In this document: piece by piece, positions 45,988 to 55,562 of the stretch
Position numbering within the stretch: the stretch's first letter is position 1
Layout: the number at the start of each line of letters is the position of its first letter
Source: Winogradskyella pelagia
GTDB taxonomy: Bacteria > Bacteroidota > Bacteroidia > Flavobacteriales > Flavobacteriaceae
Assembly (NCBI RefSeq): GCF_017581965.1
Contig: NZ_JAGEVF010000002.1
Location: forward strand, 62,001-126,000
Length of the DNA: 64,000 nucleotides
Direction of reading: 5' to 3'
Notes under the pieces: model-generated
Database searches by the model: none
What the model saw: the letters and a program-made list of their open reading frames with translations, nothing else
Told to the model about the DNA's origin: nothing
Made by a program: the position numbers and the translations under genes

Positions 45988-47154
45988 GTGCAGTTACAAG
46001 TAGCCAAAACCATAACCAAAGAACGTTTTTTAAACATTAGATGTCAGACCGAACGCATTTGTGAATCCTTACAGCCAGAAGATGTCTCGGCACAACCTGC
46101 AGAGTTTGTATCTCCACCTAAATGGCATTTAGCGCACACGACCTGGTTTTTTGAGCAGTTTGTACTCAGCAGCCATAAACAAAACTACAAGGTTTTTCAT
46201 AAAGACTTTTCCTATTTCTTCAATAGCTATTATAACACTGTGGGTAATCGTGTTGTTAGAGCTAATCGTGGGACTATGACGCGACCAACGTTACATGAGG
46301 TTTTGGAATACCGTGGCTATGTCAATAAAAAGATGGCCGAGTTTTTAGATGAAATAATAGAACCTAAGGTTTATGAAACTATAGAGATTGGGCTTCAACA
46401 CGAACAGCAGCATCAAGAATTACTCATATACGATATCAAATATATTTTTGGTATTCAGCCTACCTTTCCGGTATTAGATTACACGATAGACTTAAAAAAA
46501 GAAGACACACAGCAAGATTTCGTAAGTATTCCTGAAGGCGTCTATAATATTGGACATCAGAATATGGATTTTTGTTGGGATAACGAGTTGGGAAGCCATA
46601 AAGTGTATTTACATCAATATGAAATCTCAAATCGTTTGGTTACTAATGCCGAATACCTTCAATTTATGGAATCAGGGGGCTATACAGATTTTAATCTCTG
46701 GCATGCAGACGGCTGGGATTTTATTCAGAAGCACAACATTAAAGCACCATTGTATTGGTACCAAGACGAGGGAAAATGGAAGCAATATACCTTACAAGGG
46801 CTTAAGCAATTGGACAAAGCCTTACCGGTAAGCCACATTAGTTTGTACGAAGCTTTTGCCTTTGCCCAATGGAATGGAATGCGCCTACCGACAGAGCAGG
46901 AGTGGGAAGTTGCAAGTTCTTATATTAATTATGGACAACTATGGGAATGGACTAATAGTGCGTATTTACCCTATCCTAATTTTCATAAACCCGATGGCGC
47001 TTTAGGTGAATATAATGGTAAGTTTATGATTAATCAAATGGTACTTCGTGGTGGTTCAATTGCGTCTCCGGCAAATCATGTTAGACATACGTATAGAAAC
47101 TTTTTTCAACCCGAAATGCGATGGTTGTTTTCGGGAATAAGACTTGTAAAATAA
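45988..47154 (+). CDS. egtB: Ergothioneine biosynthesis sulfoxide synthase-like protein EgtB
   Basis: Non-heme iron enzyme that couples a thiol donor to trimethylhistidine using oxygen. 388 residues: N-terminal DinB-like helical domain with iron ligands in KWHLAHTTWFFEQF near 47 and HEQQHQELLIYD near 135, and a C-terminal formylglycine-generating-enzyme-like domain (PTEQEWEVASSY, RGGSIASPANHVRHTYRNFFQP). The start is GTG, 8 bases after the hydrolase-OsmC stop. Cysteine or gamma-glutamylcysteine as donor cannot be decided. It is followed directly by egtD. Confidence 0.9.
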   Translation: MQLQVAKTITKERFLNIRCQTERICESLQPEDVSAQPAEFVSPPKWHLAHTTWFFEQFVLSSHKQNYKVFHKDFSYFFNSYYNTVGNRVVRANRGTMTRPTLHEVLEYRGYVNKKMAEFLDEIIEPKVYETIEIGLQHEQQHQELLIYDIKYIFGIQPTFPVLDYTIDLKKEDTQQDFVSIPEGVYNIGHQNMDFCWDNELGSHKVYLHQYEISNRLVTNAEYLQFMESGGYTDFNLWHADGWDFIQKHNIKAPLYWYQDEGKWKQYTLQGLKQLDKALPVSHISLYEAFAFAQWNGMRLPTEQEWEVASSYINYGQLWEWTNSAYLPYPNFHKPDGALGEYNGKFMINQMVLRGGSIASPANHVRHTYRNFFQPEMRWLFSGIRLVK

Positions 47155-48093
47155 ATGACAAATCTATTTGCACAAGATGTGCTGGCAGGTCTATCTGCTA
47201 AAGATAAATATCTATCCTCTAAATATTTTTATAATGACACTGGTAGTAGGATATTTCAAGAGATAATGAATATGCCCGAATATTATTTAACTGCGGCTGA
47301 GTTTGAAATATTATCGATGCAATCAAAACATATTCATGAGGCATTAAAATTCTCAGAACCTTTTAATATTGTTGAATTGGGAGCCGGTGATGGTTTTAAG
47401 ACCTTTAAGTTTTTAGAATATTTGGTGAAGAATGAAATAAATTTCAATTATGTACCAGTAGACATTTCCTCAGAAGCCATTGCAATTTTAACGGAGAATC
47501 TTAAGAAGAAATTACCTGGGATGACCATTAAACCAAAGGTTGGTGATTATTTTGAAATTTTAAAGATTAATAAGTCAAGTCAATACCCTAGTTTGCTCTT
47601 GTTTTTAGGGTCTAATATTGGTAATTATAAAGTTGCCAAAGCACAAGAACTCTTAGGTCTGTTCCATGATAATATGAAGAAAGGTGATAAACTTCTTTTA
47701 GGTTTTGACCTTAAGAAAAATCCAATTGTAATTCACAAGGCTTACTATGACCCGCACGGTATTACAAAGCGATTTAATCTAAATTTATTAGTAAGAATTA
47801 ATAGAGAATTAGAAGCTGACTTTAAACTAGATAATTTTGATTTTTACTGCCACTACAATCCTATAAGTGGTGATTTAAGAAGTTACATTGTAAGTCTTAG
47901 GGCACAGAAGGTGCAGGTAAAAGCCTTAAATAGCGTCTTTCATTTTGATTATAATGAATTGATCTGGACAGAACTTTCAAAAAAATATAGCCTAGGTGAA
48001 ATCGAAAACTTAGCTGACAAGTCAAATTTTAAGATTATCGGTAACTTTTTGGATTGTAAGCATTTTTTCACGGATGCCTTGTGGGTAAAGTAG
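47155..48093 (+). CDS. egtD: Histidine N-alpha-methyltransferase EgtD
   Basis: Methylates the histidine amino group with SAM three times to give hercynine, the substrate of EgtB. 312 residues. N-terminal EgtD motif SSKYFYNDTGSRIFQEIMNMPEYYLT near 21 and SAM-binding ELGAGDGFKTFKF near 75; LLLFLGSNIGNY near 145 is also typical. The stop of egtB and the ATG are adjacent with no gap, so they are translationally coupled. Together they support ergothioneine-type synthesis without the separate egtA, egtC and egtE of mycobacteria, which are absent here. Confidence 0.93.
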   Translation: MTNLFAQDVLAGLSAKDKYLSSKYFYNDTGSRIFQEIMNMPEYYLTAAEFEILSMQSKHIHEALKFSEPFNIVELGAGDGFKTFKFLEYLVKNEINFNYVPVDISSEAIAILTENLKKKLPGMTIKPKVGDYFEILKINKSSQYPSLLLFLGSNIGNYKVAKAQELLGLFHDNMKKGDKLLLGFDLKKNPIVIHKAYYDPHGITKRFNLNLLVRINRELEADFKLDNFDFYCHYNPISGDLRSYIVSLRAQKVQVKALNSVFHFDYNELIWTELSKKYSLGEIENLADKSNFKIIGNFLDCKHFFTDALWVK

Positions 48094-48138
48094 TTGCCAT
48101 TTCTTATATTTAAGAACTATTAACTAACTAACTAATTT

Positions 48139-51100
48139 ATGACTTCTTACAGAAAGTGTAGCATTCTTATGCTTTTTATTTTAGTCTTGAATGCTTGCGC
48201 AACGCATAAACTTCAAGTTAATCAAGAATCAATTTCTAAATACCCAGAGAATAAATCATTACAGCATACATTTTATTTAATTGGTGATGCTGGATTGGCA
48301 GGTGAGGAAGAGAATAATGCGGCTATATCAGCTTTTAAAGACGAGTTAAAGAATGCTAACATTAATAGTACTGCGATTTTTCTTGGCGACAATATTTATC
48401 CTAAAGGGCTCCCCAAAAAAAATGACGATTCTAGAGCTTCTGCAGAGGCTCAATTAAATGCCCAGATAGATGCTGTAAAAGGCTTTAAGGGGAAAAAGTT
48501 GTTTATTCCAGGTAATCATGATTGGTATAGTGATGGCTTAGACGGTCTTAAACGCCAAGAAAAGTACATAGAGGATGCTTTGGGCAAGAATACTTTTCAG
48601 CCAGAAAATGGATGTCCAATAGAAAAAATAGATATTTCAGATGATATTGTTTTGATTGTCCTAGACTCTGAGTGGTATCTCACGAATTGGGATAATCATC
48701 CAAAAATGAATGACGAATGTGAAATAAAAACAAGAACAAAGTTTTTTGATGAATTTGAAAGTGATATTAAAAAAGCGCGCGGTAAAACAACGATTGTTGC
48801 TATTCACCATCCAATTTTTAGTAATGGTCCACATGGTGGCCAATATAGTTTTGGGAGTCATATGTCGCCATTACCAATTTTGGGAACTTTAAAAAATATG
48901 ATTCGCAGAACAGGTGGTGTTGTTACGGTAGATATGCAGAATAAGTTTTATAATGAATTTAGGGAGCGTATTATCACCATATCCCAAGAAAACGATAAAA
49001 CTATTTTTGTCTCAGGACATGAACATACGCTTCAATATCTAGTCCAAGATAATCTACCTCAAATTGTGAGTGGTTCTGGGTCAAAGACATCTGCCACACG
49101 CAATGTGGGTCCAGGAAAATTCTCGTATGGAGAAAATGGTTTTGCCAGATTAGATGTTTTTGAAGATGGCTCATCACATGTGCGTTTTTACACTGCTAAC
49201 TCTAAAGATGTAGTATATGAAACCACAGTATTGGAAGCTGATGAAAATTATCGATTACCGCAATTTGAACCTATTAATGCCACTGAAATTGCTTCAGTTT
49301 ATACCCAAGAGGAAGTTACCAAAGGTGGATTGTATAGATTTTTCTGGGGAGAACGTTACCGTAAATATTTCGGAACAGCAGTTGAAGCACCAACAGTAAG
49401 GATAGATACTTTATTTGGCGGATTAAAACCTGTTAGAAAGGGAGGTGGTCATCAGTCTAAATCCTTAAGACTCGAAGATAACCAAGGCCGTCAATACGTA
49501 ATGCGGGCACTCAGAAAAAATGCTCTGCAATATTTACAGGCAGTAGCATTTAAAGATCAGTTTATTGAAGGGCAATTTGAAGAGACGTATACACAAGATT
49601 TGCTATTAGATGTTTTTACAGGTTCTCATCCGTATGCACCTTTCACAATTGCAACACTGGCAGATGCTGTTGATGTCTATCATACTAATCCTCTTCTTTA
49701 TTATGTCCCTAAACAAAAAGCCTTAGGTCAATTTAATGAAGATTTCGGAGACGAATTGTATATGATTGAAGAACATACCTCAGAAGGACACGGTGATAAG
49801 GCAAATTTTGGGTATTCCAATGATATTATTAGTACCGATGATTTATTTAAGAAATTAAATAAAGATGAAGAATTTGTATTGGATGAAGCTTCTTACATAA
49901 GAGCACGTTTATTTGATATGCTTATAGGTGACTGGGATAGGCATGAAGATCAGTGGCGCTGGGCAAAGTTCAAGGAAAATGGACAAACAATATACAGGCC
50001 AGTACCACGAGATAGAGATCAAGCATTTTCCATAATGTCCGATGGAGCATTATTGAGCTTTTTAACTGGGATATTACCAAACTTACGCTTATTAAGGAGT
50101 TATGATGCGGAACTAAAAAGTACCAAGTGGTTTAATTTAGAACCTTATCCCTTAGATATGGCGTTAATCAATAATTCAGGTAAGGACGTTTGGGACCAAC
50201 AAGTTCAGCGTATTGTAAATGGATTAACTGATGACGTTATCGAAGAGGCTTTTTTGTTTGTTCCAGAAGAAGTTAGAGATAGTTCCATTGATATCATTAA
50301 ACAAAAATTAAAGGGAAGAAGAGCCAACCTTCAAGATATTTCAAATAGGTATTTTGACCATATTAATAAATTTGGGATTATTAAAGGAACTAATAAAGAC
50401 GATTGGTTCGATATTGAACGTCTTCCAAGTGGAGGAACAAAGGTTACTGCCTACAGAATTAAAGATGGAGAAAAAGCAGATATTTTTCATCAAAGAACCT
50501 ATACTCGCGACGTTACGAAAGAGATTTGGGTCTATGGTTTAGATGATGATGATGTTTTTGTAGTTTCTGGCGAGGGCGATAGCATGATTAGAATACGACT
50601 CATCGGTGGCCAGAACAAAGATGTTTACGATGTTAGAAATGGAACTAGGGTTAGAATCTATGACTATAAGTCTAAAGAGAGTGAGTTTCTCACAAATAAA
50701 GGCAAAAGAAAGCTCACAGATGATTATGATACCAATATCTATGATTACAAAAAATTAAAATATAGTAGTAATCAATTATTACCTGTTATTGGAGCTAATC
50801 CCGACGATGGTCTTGCAATTGGTTTTAGCAATACATACACGCGTTACGGTTTTGATCGTAATCCATTTAGTGCCCAACATACAGTTGCAGCGGGTTATTA
50901 TTTTGCCACACAAGGTTTTAATTTTGAATATACAGGTGAAATAGCAAATGTAATTGGAAAGCTAAACTTAGGTCTAAATGCCAAATTTACTAGTCCTAAT
51001 TATGCAACAAACTTTTTTGGCATTGGTAACGAAACAGCAAATCCTGAAGCAGATGAAGACGATGGTTTAGATGTTGATAGGGATTATAACCGTGTTAAAT

Positions 51101-51816
51101 TAAGAGAAGCCTCTTTTTCACCATCATTGATTTGGAGAGGCAGAATGGGTGCCATGTTCAAATTTAGTTTGAGTTATGAATCTTTTGAAGTGGAAAGAAC
51201 AGAAGGTAGATTTATCAATACCATAATCGGAGACAATGTTAGCTTTTCTGATGATTTTTATGGTGCAGATGCAGTTTACACATATTCTAATGTTGATAAC
51301 AAATCCTTTCCAACTCTTGGGATGAGTTTTGGAATACACGCAGGGTATAGAAATAATACAGAGACTAATGATGGCTTCGGATATATTAACCCTGAATTGG
51401 CATTTGATTACAAGCTAATACCTAGCGGACAACTTGTTTTAGCTTCTAAAGTTAAGGGTCAAATAAATATTGGTGATGATTTTAGGTTTTACCAAGGTGC
51501 AAATTTGGGTCAGAACGAAGGATTACGTGGTTTTAGACGAGAAAGGTTTATAGGTAATACTGCTTTTGCTCAGACCACGGATTTAAGATTAAACCTTCGC
51601 AAGATAAAAACAGGTTTATTGCCACTAAATATTGGTTTCTTTGGTGGTTTTGATTACGGACGTGTTTGGGCAGATGGAGAGGACTCTTCAATTTGGCATA
51701 CCTCTTTTGGTGGTGGTATTTTTGCAGAAGCTGCAGAGATGTTATCTTTCAACCTCTCAGCTTTTAATAGCGACGACGGTTTACTACTTGCTTTTAAGCT
51801 TGGTTTCGGATTTTGA
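48139..51816 (+). CDS. Metallophosphoesterase fused to an outer-membrane beta-barrel
   Basis: A 1225-residue lipoprotein (lipobox LNAC). Residues about 45-330 are a calcineurin-like phosphoesterase: FYLIGDAGLAGEE, AIFLGDNIYPKG, IPGNHDWYSDG, AIHHPIFSNGPHG and VSGHEHTLQY give the metal-binding Asp, Asn and His residues. A middle part (about 400-880) is of unknown fold. The C-terminal third (about 880-1225) is an Omp85-like surface-antigen barrel with the motif LRGFRRERFIGN and a terminal aromatic LGFGF. The phosphoesterase would face the periplasm or surface. Role unknown. It ends near the convergent terminator at 51832-51861. Confidence 0.85.
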   Translation: MTSYRKCSILMLFILVLNACATHKLQVNQESISKYPENKSLQHTFYLIGDAGLAGEEENNAAISAFKDELKNANINSTAIFLGDNIYPKGLPKKNDDSRASAEAQLNAQIDAVKGFKGKKLFIPGNHDWYSDGLDGLKRQEKYIEDALGKNTFQPENGCPIEKIDISDDIVLIVLDSEWYLTNWDNHPKMNDECEIKTRTKFFDEFESDIKKARGKTTIVAIHHPIFSNGPHGGQYSFGSHMSPLPILGTLKNMIRRTGGVVTVDMQNKFYNEFRERIITISQENDKTIFVSGHEHTLQYLVQDNLPQIVSGSGSKTSATRNVGPGKFSYGENGFARLDVFEDGSSHVRFYTANSKDVVYETTVLEADENYRLPQFEPINATEIASVYTQEEVTKGGLYRFFWGERYRKYFGTAVEAPTVRIDTLFGGLKPVRKGGGHQSKSLRLEDNQGRQYVMRALRKNALQYLQAVAFKDQFIEGQFEETYTQDLLLDVFTGSHPYAPFTIATLADAVDVYHTNPLLYYVPKQKALGQFNEDFGDELYMIEEHTSEGHGDKANFGYSNDIISTDDLFKKLNKDEEFVLDEASYIRARLFDMLIGDWDRHEDQWRWAKFKENGQTIYRPVPRDRDQAFSIMSDGALLSFLTGILPNLRLLRSYDAELKSTKWFNLEPYPLDMALINNSGKDVWDQQVQRIVNGLTDDVIEEAFLFVPEEVRDSSIDIIKQKLKGRRANLQDISNRYFDHINKFGIIKGTNKDDWFDIERLPSGGTKVTAYRIKDGEKADIFHQRTYTRDVTKEIWVYGLDDDDVFVVSGEGDSMIRIRLIGGQNKDVYDVRNGTRVRIYDYKSKESEFLTNKGKRKLTDDYDTNIYDYKKLKYSSNQLLPVIGANPDDGLAIGFSNTYTRYGFDRNPFSAQHTVAAGYYFATQGFNFEYTGEIANVIGKLNLGLNAKFTSPNYATNFFGIGNETANPEADEDDGLDVDRDYNRVKLREASFSPSLIWRGRMGAMFKFSLSYESFEVERTEGRFINTIIGDNVSFSDDFYGADAVYTYSNVDNKSFPTLGMSFGIHAGYRNNTETNDGFGYINPELAFDYKLIPSGQLVLASKVKGQINIGDDFRFYQGANLGQNEGLRGFRRERFIGNTAFAQTTDLRLNLRKIKTGLLPLNIGFFGGFDYGRVWADGEDSSIWHTSFGGGIFAEAAEMLSFNLSAFNSDDGLLLAFKLGFGF

Positions 51817-51831
51817 TAAAAGAAGTGAAGT

Positions 51832-51861
51832 AAAAAGGCGCTAATTATTAGCGCCTTTTTT
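51832..51861. terminator. Bidirectional terminator for converging genes
   Basis: AAAAAGGCGCTAAT and ATTAGCGCCTTTTT form a perfect 14-bp inverted repeat around one central T. It lies 15 bases after the barrel gene and overlaps the last codons of the convergent lipoprotein gene, so the two genes share a terminator. Confidence 0.9.
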
Positions 51862-52668
51862 GTTTTCTAAGAGGTTAAATTCGTAAAAATTTCCACCTTC
51901 TGAGCCATTTCGTTCGTCTGTAATAACTACTGTAGAGTCAGTCTTAAAACAGACGCCTTCTTTCTGCGAGTCGTGTTTAAACACTAATTTTTCTATATGG
52001 CCAGAAAAATAATCCTCGCCATTAAAGTTTGTTAGCTTCCAGAGTTTGTCATGGTTTAACAGTATAGCGGTTTTGCCATCATCACTGATATCTGCAGAGG
52101 TCACTTTATTGTGCTTGCCAGGAAGATTATATTCAGTAATAAAAATTGCCTCATGTTTACCAGTAAGATTAGGTACTTTGTATACAGAAGTAATTTTATT
52201 GTCTTTACTGAACAAGTAAATACTATTATTTCTTAAAAAAAAGGCTTCGAAATCTTCAGGGTTATGTTCCGGAGGGAGAAAGAAGTCTATTTTTTCGGCA
52301 GAAACTTCTCGATTTTTTAGACTTTCATGGTTAATTCTATAAATGGTATATAGTATTTGGTCCTTAGAATTATTTCCAAAGTCACCAACGTAAAGGTTCC
52401 CTTTTTTATCAAAGGTCAAATCTTCCCAATCTCTGTTCTCAGCATTTGTGACAACAACAGATTTAACGATATCTCCCTTTTGGTCTAAGGCGAAGATTTC
52501 ATTTTTATTTCCAGAATCTTCAATTATCCAGAAATGGTTTTCAGATTTATAATAGGCTACAGCTGATACTTCTTTTAAATCGTTACTCAGATCTCCAAGA
52601 ATTGTTAAGTTGCCTTGAGATTGGCAAGAGGACACAATAAGTAGGATAAAAATTAGTCTTTTGGGCAT
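51841..52668 (-). CDS. Predicted beta-propeller lipoprotein, function unknown
   Basis: A 275-residue lipoprotein (signal peptide, SSC lipobox at about C15). The mature part reads as repeated beta-propeller-like blades: EVSAVAYYKSENHFWIIEDSGN, DWEDLTFDKKGNLYVGDFGNN, PEDFEAFFLRNNSIYLFSKDN, DISDDGKTAILLNHDKLW and EGVCFKTDSTVVITDERNG. This resembles phytase-like or SdiA-regulated propellers, but no catalytic set can be pinned. It is monocistronic on the minus strand, convergent with the barrel gene and divergent from the flavoprotein gene. Confidence 0.78.
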   Translation of the reverse strand: MPKRLIFILLIVSSCQSQGNLTILGDLSNDLKEVSAVAYYKSENHFWIIEDSGNKNEIFALDQKGDIVKSVVVTNAENRDWEDLTFDKKGNLYVGDFGNNSKDQILYTIYRINHESLKNREVSAEKIDFFLPPEHNPEDFEAFFLRNNSIYLFSKDNKITSVYKVPNLTGKHEAIFITEYNLPGKHNKVTSADISDDGKTAILLNHDKLWKLTNFNGEDYFSGHIEKLVFKHDSQKEGVCFKTDSTVVITDERNGSEGGNFYEFNLLENKKGANN

Positions 52669-52696
52669 TATACTTGTAATTTTAATCTAATTAAGA

Positions 52697-53920
52697 TTGG
52701 CATTGAACAAATACAAAGATATTATAATTATTGGTGGTGGTGCAGCAGGTTTTTTTGCGGCTATAAATATAGCTGAGAAGCACCCTGAAAAGTCAGTTTG
52801 TATTCTAGAGAAAGCAAAGGTGGGGTTGCAGAAAGTAAAGATTTCAGGAGGCGGTAGATGCAATGTGACACATGCGGAATTCATGCCTTCAGAGTTGGTG
52901 CAAAACTATCCAAGAGGAAAAAAAGAATTGCTTGGACCCTTTCATAGCTTTATGACTGGTGATACCATTGCTTGGTTTGAAGAGCGAGGTGTTACTTTAA
53001 AAATCGAGGATGATGGCCGAATGTTCCCGGTTTCTAATTCTTCCCAAACTATTATAAATTGTTTTTTGAATGAAGCCAAGAATCATAATGTTGAAATATT
53101 TTATAGTTGTGCGGTAAAAAACATTTGTTTAAGAAATAATCAATTTCAAATTGATACTATTCAAGGGGAATTTAAATGTGACAAAGTTGTTATAGCAACT
53201 GGCAGTAATCCAAAAATCTGGGAGTTGCTTGAAGATTTAGGTCACACTATAATAAAGCCTGTACCATCACTTTTTACTTTTGATATCAAGGACAAACGTA
53301 TATCTTCTATTCCAGGTGTCGCTGCCAAAGATGCTGAAGTTAAAGTTTTAGGAACAGATTTAGTCTCGGAAGGACCTTTGTTAATTACTCATGTTGGTAT
53401 GAGTGCCCCTTCCATTTTAAAGCTTTCTGCTTTTGGGGCCATAGTGCTTGCAGAGCGAAACTACAATTTTAAAATACAGGTCAACTTTATTCGGTTAAAT
53501 GAGTTCTCTTGCTTAGAACATCTCCATATATTAAAACAAGACTATGCTAAGAAAAAAGTTGTCAATACCACAGCATTTGATTTGCCAAAGCGTCTCTGGA
53601 ACCAATTGGTTTTAGCCGCTGGTATTGCTGAAACGCAGCGTTGGGCCGATTGTAATAAACAGCAATTAGAGGCCATTACCGGGCAACTCACCAAGGCTGT
53701 ATTTGAGGTGACTGGCAAGAGCACTTTTAAGGAAGAATTTGTTACCGCAGGAGGTGTTGATTTAAAAGAAGTGAATTTTAAAACTTTTGAAAGTAAAGTA
53801 ATTCCAAATCTCTATTTGGCAGGGGAAGTCATAAATGTGGATGCTGTAACCGGTGGTTTTAATTTTCAGAATGCATGGACAGGAGCGTATATAGTATCAC
53901 AGTCAATAACCACAACATGA
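52697..53920 (+). CDS. HI0933/YhiN-family FAD-dependent oxidoreductase
   Basis: A 407-residue flavoprotein. FAD-binding Rossmann motif IIIIGGGAAGFFAAI at residues 9-23, then the family signature KVKISGGGRCNVTHA near 47, and C-terminal TAGGVDLKEVN and GEVINVDAVTGGFNFQNAW. The only in-frame starts are TTG codons (52697 or 52703) because a stop lies three codons upstream; no ATG is possible before the dinucleotide fold. Substrate and role are not known for the family. The stop overlaps the next gene's ATG (ATGA). Confidence 0.9.
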   Translation: MALNKYKDIIIIGGGAAGFFAAINIAEKHPEKSVCILEKAKVGLQKVKISGGGRCNVTHAEFMPSELVQNYPRGKKELLGPFHSFMTGDTIAWFEERGVTLKIEDDGRMFPVSNSSQTIINCFLNEAKNHNVEIFYSCAVKNICLRNNQFQIDTIQGEFKCDKVVIATGSNPKIWELLEDLGHTIIKPVPSLFTFDIKDKRISSIPGVAAKDAEVKVLGTDLVSEGPLLITHVGMSAPSILKLSAFGAIVLAERNYNFKIQVNFIRLNEFSCLEHLHILKQDYAKKKVVNTTAFDLPKRLWNQLVLAAGIAETQRWADCNKQQLEAITGQLTKAVFEVTGKSTFKEEFVTAGGVDLKEVNFKTFESKVIPNLYLAGEVINVDAVTGGFNFQNAWTGAYIVSQSITTT

Positions 53921-54453
53921 AAACTTACATTGCACTTCTTAGGGGAATTAATGTAGGTGGACATAAAAAAATCCCAATGGCAGAACTTAGGGCTTTGTTG
54001 ACCAATTTTGGGTTTAAGAACGTGCAAACGTACATACAAAGTGGTAATGTGATTTTTCAGTCTAATGATACTAATACGTTAAATTTAGAGAACTATTTCC
54101 AAAAGTTGATTATCGACAATTTTGGATTTGATGTTTCAGTTTTGGTTAGAACAAGAGAGCAATTAATAACGATTTTTAATAAATGTCCATTATCGGAGCG
54201 GAAAAGGAAAGAAAGCTATTTTGTACTATTATCAAAAGTTCCAGAGACCAACTTGGTTAAAGAAGCTTATTTGAAGGTCTATGAAAATGAAGAGTATGCC
54301 ATAGAAAAAGATTGCATATATTTTTACTGTGCCAATGGCTACGGTAAGGCGAAATTCAATCTTAATTTTTTTGAGCGAAAGTTAAAGGTTAGCGCAACTT
54401 CAAGAAACTATAAAACAATGATAAAACTATTATCTTTGTCCGAGAATTTATAA
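53917..54453 (+). CDS. DUF1697 domain protein
   Basis: A 178-residue protein beginning MKTYIALLRGINVGGHKKIPM, the typical DUF1697 start; further family motifs are FKNVQTYIQSGNVIFQS and a C-terminal FERKLKVSATSRNYKTM. The ATG at 53917 overlaps the flavoprotein stop by four bases (ATGA), so the pair is translationally coupled. Biochemical function unknown. A TATCTTTG box at 54431-54438 in its end could provide a promoter for mvaD. Confidence 0.92.
   Translation: MKTYIALLRGINVGGHKKIPMAELRALLTNFGFKNVQTYIQSGNVIFQSNDTNTLNLENYFQKLIIDNFGFDVSVLVRTREQLITIFNKCPLSERKRKESYFVLLSKVPETNLVKEAYLKVYENEEYAIEKDCIYFYCANGYGKAKFNLNFFERKLKVSATSRNYKTMIKLLSLSENL
54431..54438 (+). promoter_or_regulatory. Possible internal -7 promoter box for the mevalonate genes
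   Basis: TATCTTTG matches TAnnTTTG, 18 bases before the mvaD ATG and inside the DUF1697 gene end. No clear -33 box. It could allow mvaD and following genes to be transcribed independently. Confidence 0.4.
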
Positions 54454-54455
54454 AA

Positions 54456-55541
54456 ATGACGGAGAAAGATTTTAACCTTAAATCAGATATTTCAAACTTA
54501 GAGTTAGGTTCAGTAAAATGGTCGTCACCAAGCAATATCGCTTTGGTTAAATATTGGGGAAAACGCAAAAACCAGATACCTGCTAATCCGTCAATTAGTT
54601 TTACACTTTCTAACTCTAAAACCATAACGGAATTAAGCTTTTCAAAAAAACCTGAAGCTGATAAGTTTAGTTTCGATGTGTATTTTGAAGGTGAGCGAAA
54701 CGAAGCGTTTAAGCCTAAAATTCAAACCTTTTTTGAGCGTATAGAACCGTATATGTCTTTTTTAAAGAATTACCGTTTTAAAATAGATACAAAAAATACC
54801 TTTCCCCATAGCTCCGGGATAGCATCTTCAGCATCAGGTATGTCTGCAATAGCATTATGTCTCATGGACATGGAAAGGCTTTTGTCAACAAATGAAATCA
54901 GCGACGATTACTTTAATCGCAAAGCGTCCTTTTTAGCGAGATTAGGCTCAGGTAGCGCGTGTAGAAGTATTGAAGGCGAATTGGTTATTTGGGGTGAGAA
55001 TAAAAGTTTTGCTGATAGTTCAGATTTATTTGGTGTTAGATTTACTGAGACCTTACACCCTAATTTTAAAGACTATCAAGATGCTATCCTTTTGGTTGAC
55101 AAAGGTGAAAAGCAAGTGAGCAGTACGGTAGGCCATAAATTAATGGAAGGTCATCCTTATGCACCTCAACGCTTTGAGCAAGCTCATAGAAACCTGGCAG
55201 AACTGAAAGAAGTATTGATTTCGGGAGATTTAAAACGATTTGTTGAGATTGTAGAAAGTGAGGCTTTGACACTGCATGCCATGATGATGACAAGTATGCC
55301 GTATTTTATCTTAATGAAACCAAATACCTTAGAAATAATCCAAAAGATTTGGAGATATAGAGCTGAGAATAACTCCCTTTTATGTTTTACTTTAGATGCT
55401 GGAGCCAACGTACATATGCTATTTCCAAAAAGCGAAGCATCTCAAGTTTATGAATTCATTAAGAGTCAGTTAGTTGCATATTGCCAAAACGGTCACTATA
55501 TTTGTGATAGTATTGGTGATGGTGCGATGAAGCTAAATTAG
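54456..55541 (+). CDS. mvaD: Diphosphomevalonate decarboxylase
   Basis: ATP-dependent decarboxylation of mevalonate 5-diphosphate to isopentenyl diphosphate, the last step of the mevalonate pathway. GHMP kinase-fold protein of 361 residues. Motifs: SPSNIALVKYWGKRKNQIPANPSIS near residue 24, FPHSSGIASSASGMSAIALC near 115, GSGSACRSIEGELVIWG near 165, and TLDAGANVHMLFP near 311 with the catalytic Asp. Cytoplasmic. Two bases after the DUF1697 stop and 21 bases before the next GHMP kinase gene. Confidence 0.95.
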   Translation: MTEKDFNLKSDISNLELGSVKWSSPSNIALVKYWGKRKNQIPANPSISFTLSNSKTITELSFSKKPEADKFSFDVYFEGERNEAFKPKIQTFFERIEPYMSFLKNYRFKIDTKNTFPHSSGIASSASGMSAIALCLMDMERLLSTNEISDDYFNRKASFLARLGSGSACRSIEGELVIWGENKSFADSSDLFGVRFTETLHPNFKDYQDAILLVDKGEKQVSSTVGHKLMEGHPYAPQRFEQAHRNLAELKEVLISGDLKRFVEIVESEALTLHAMMMTSMPYFILMKPNTLEIIQKIWRYRAENNSLLCFTLDAGANVHMLFPKSEASQVYEFIKSQLVAYCQNGHYICDSIGDGAMKLN

Positions 55542-55562
55542 TACCGACCCCAAATAAATGTC

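Noticed and set aside
48121..48135. Tandem TAAC repeat (TAACTAACTAACTAA) before the barrel gene
   Set aside because: Four short AT-rich units in a spacer; too small to call an array and not CRISPR-like. A similar TAATTAATTA stretch precedes the DUF427 gene.
52697..52702. Frameshift or missing start in the HI0933-type flavoprotein gene
   Set aside because: The frame is complete and TTG starts are used in bacteria; no ATG exists before the FAD fold, but nothing else is broken.
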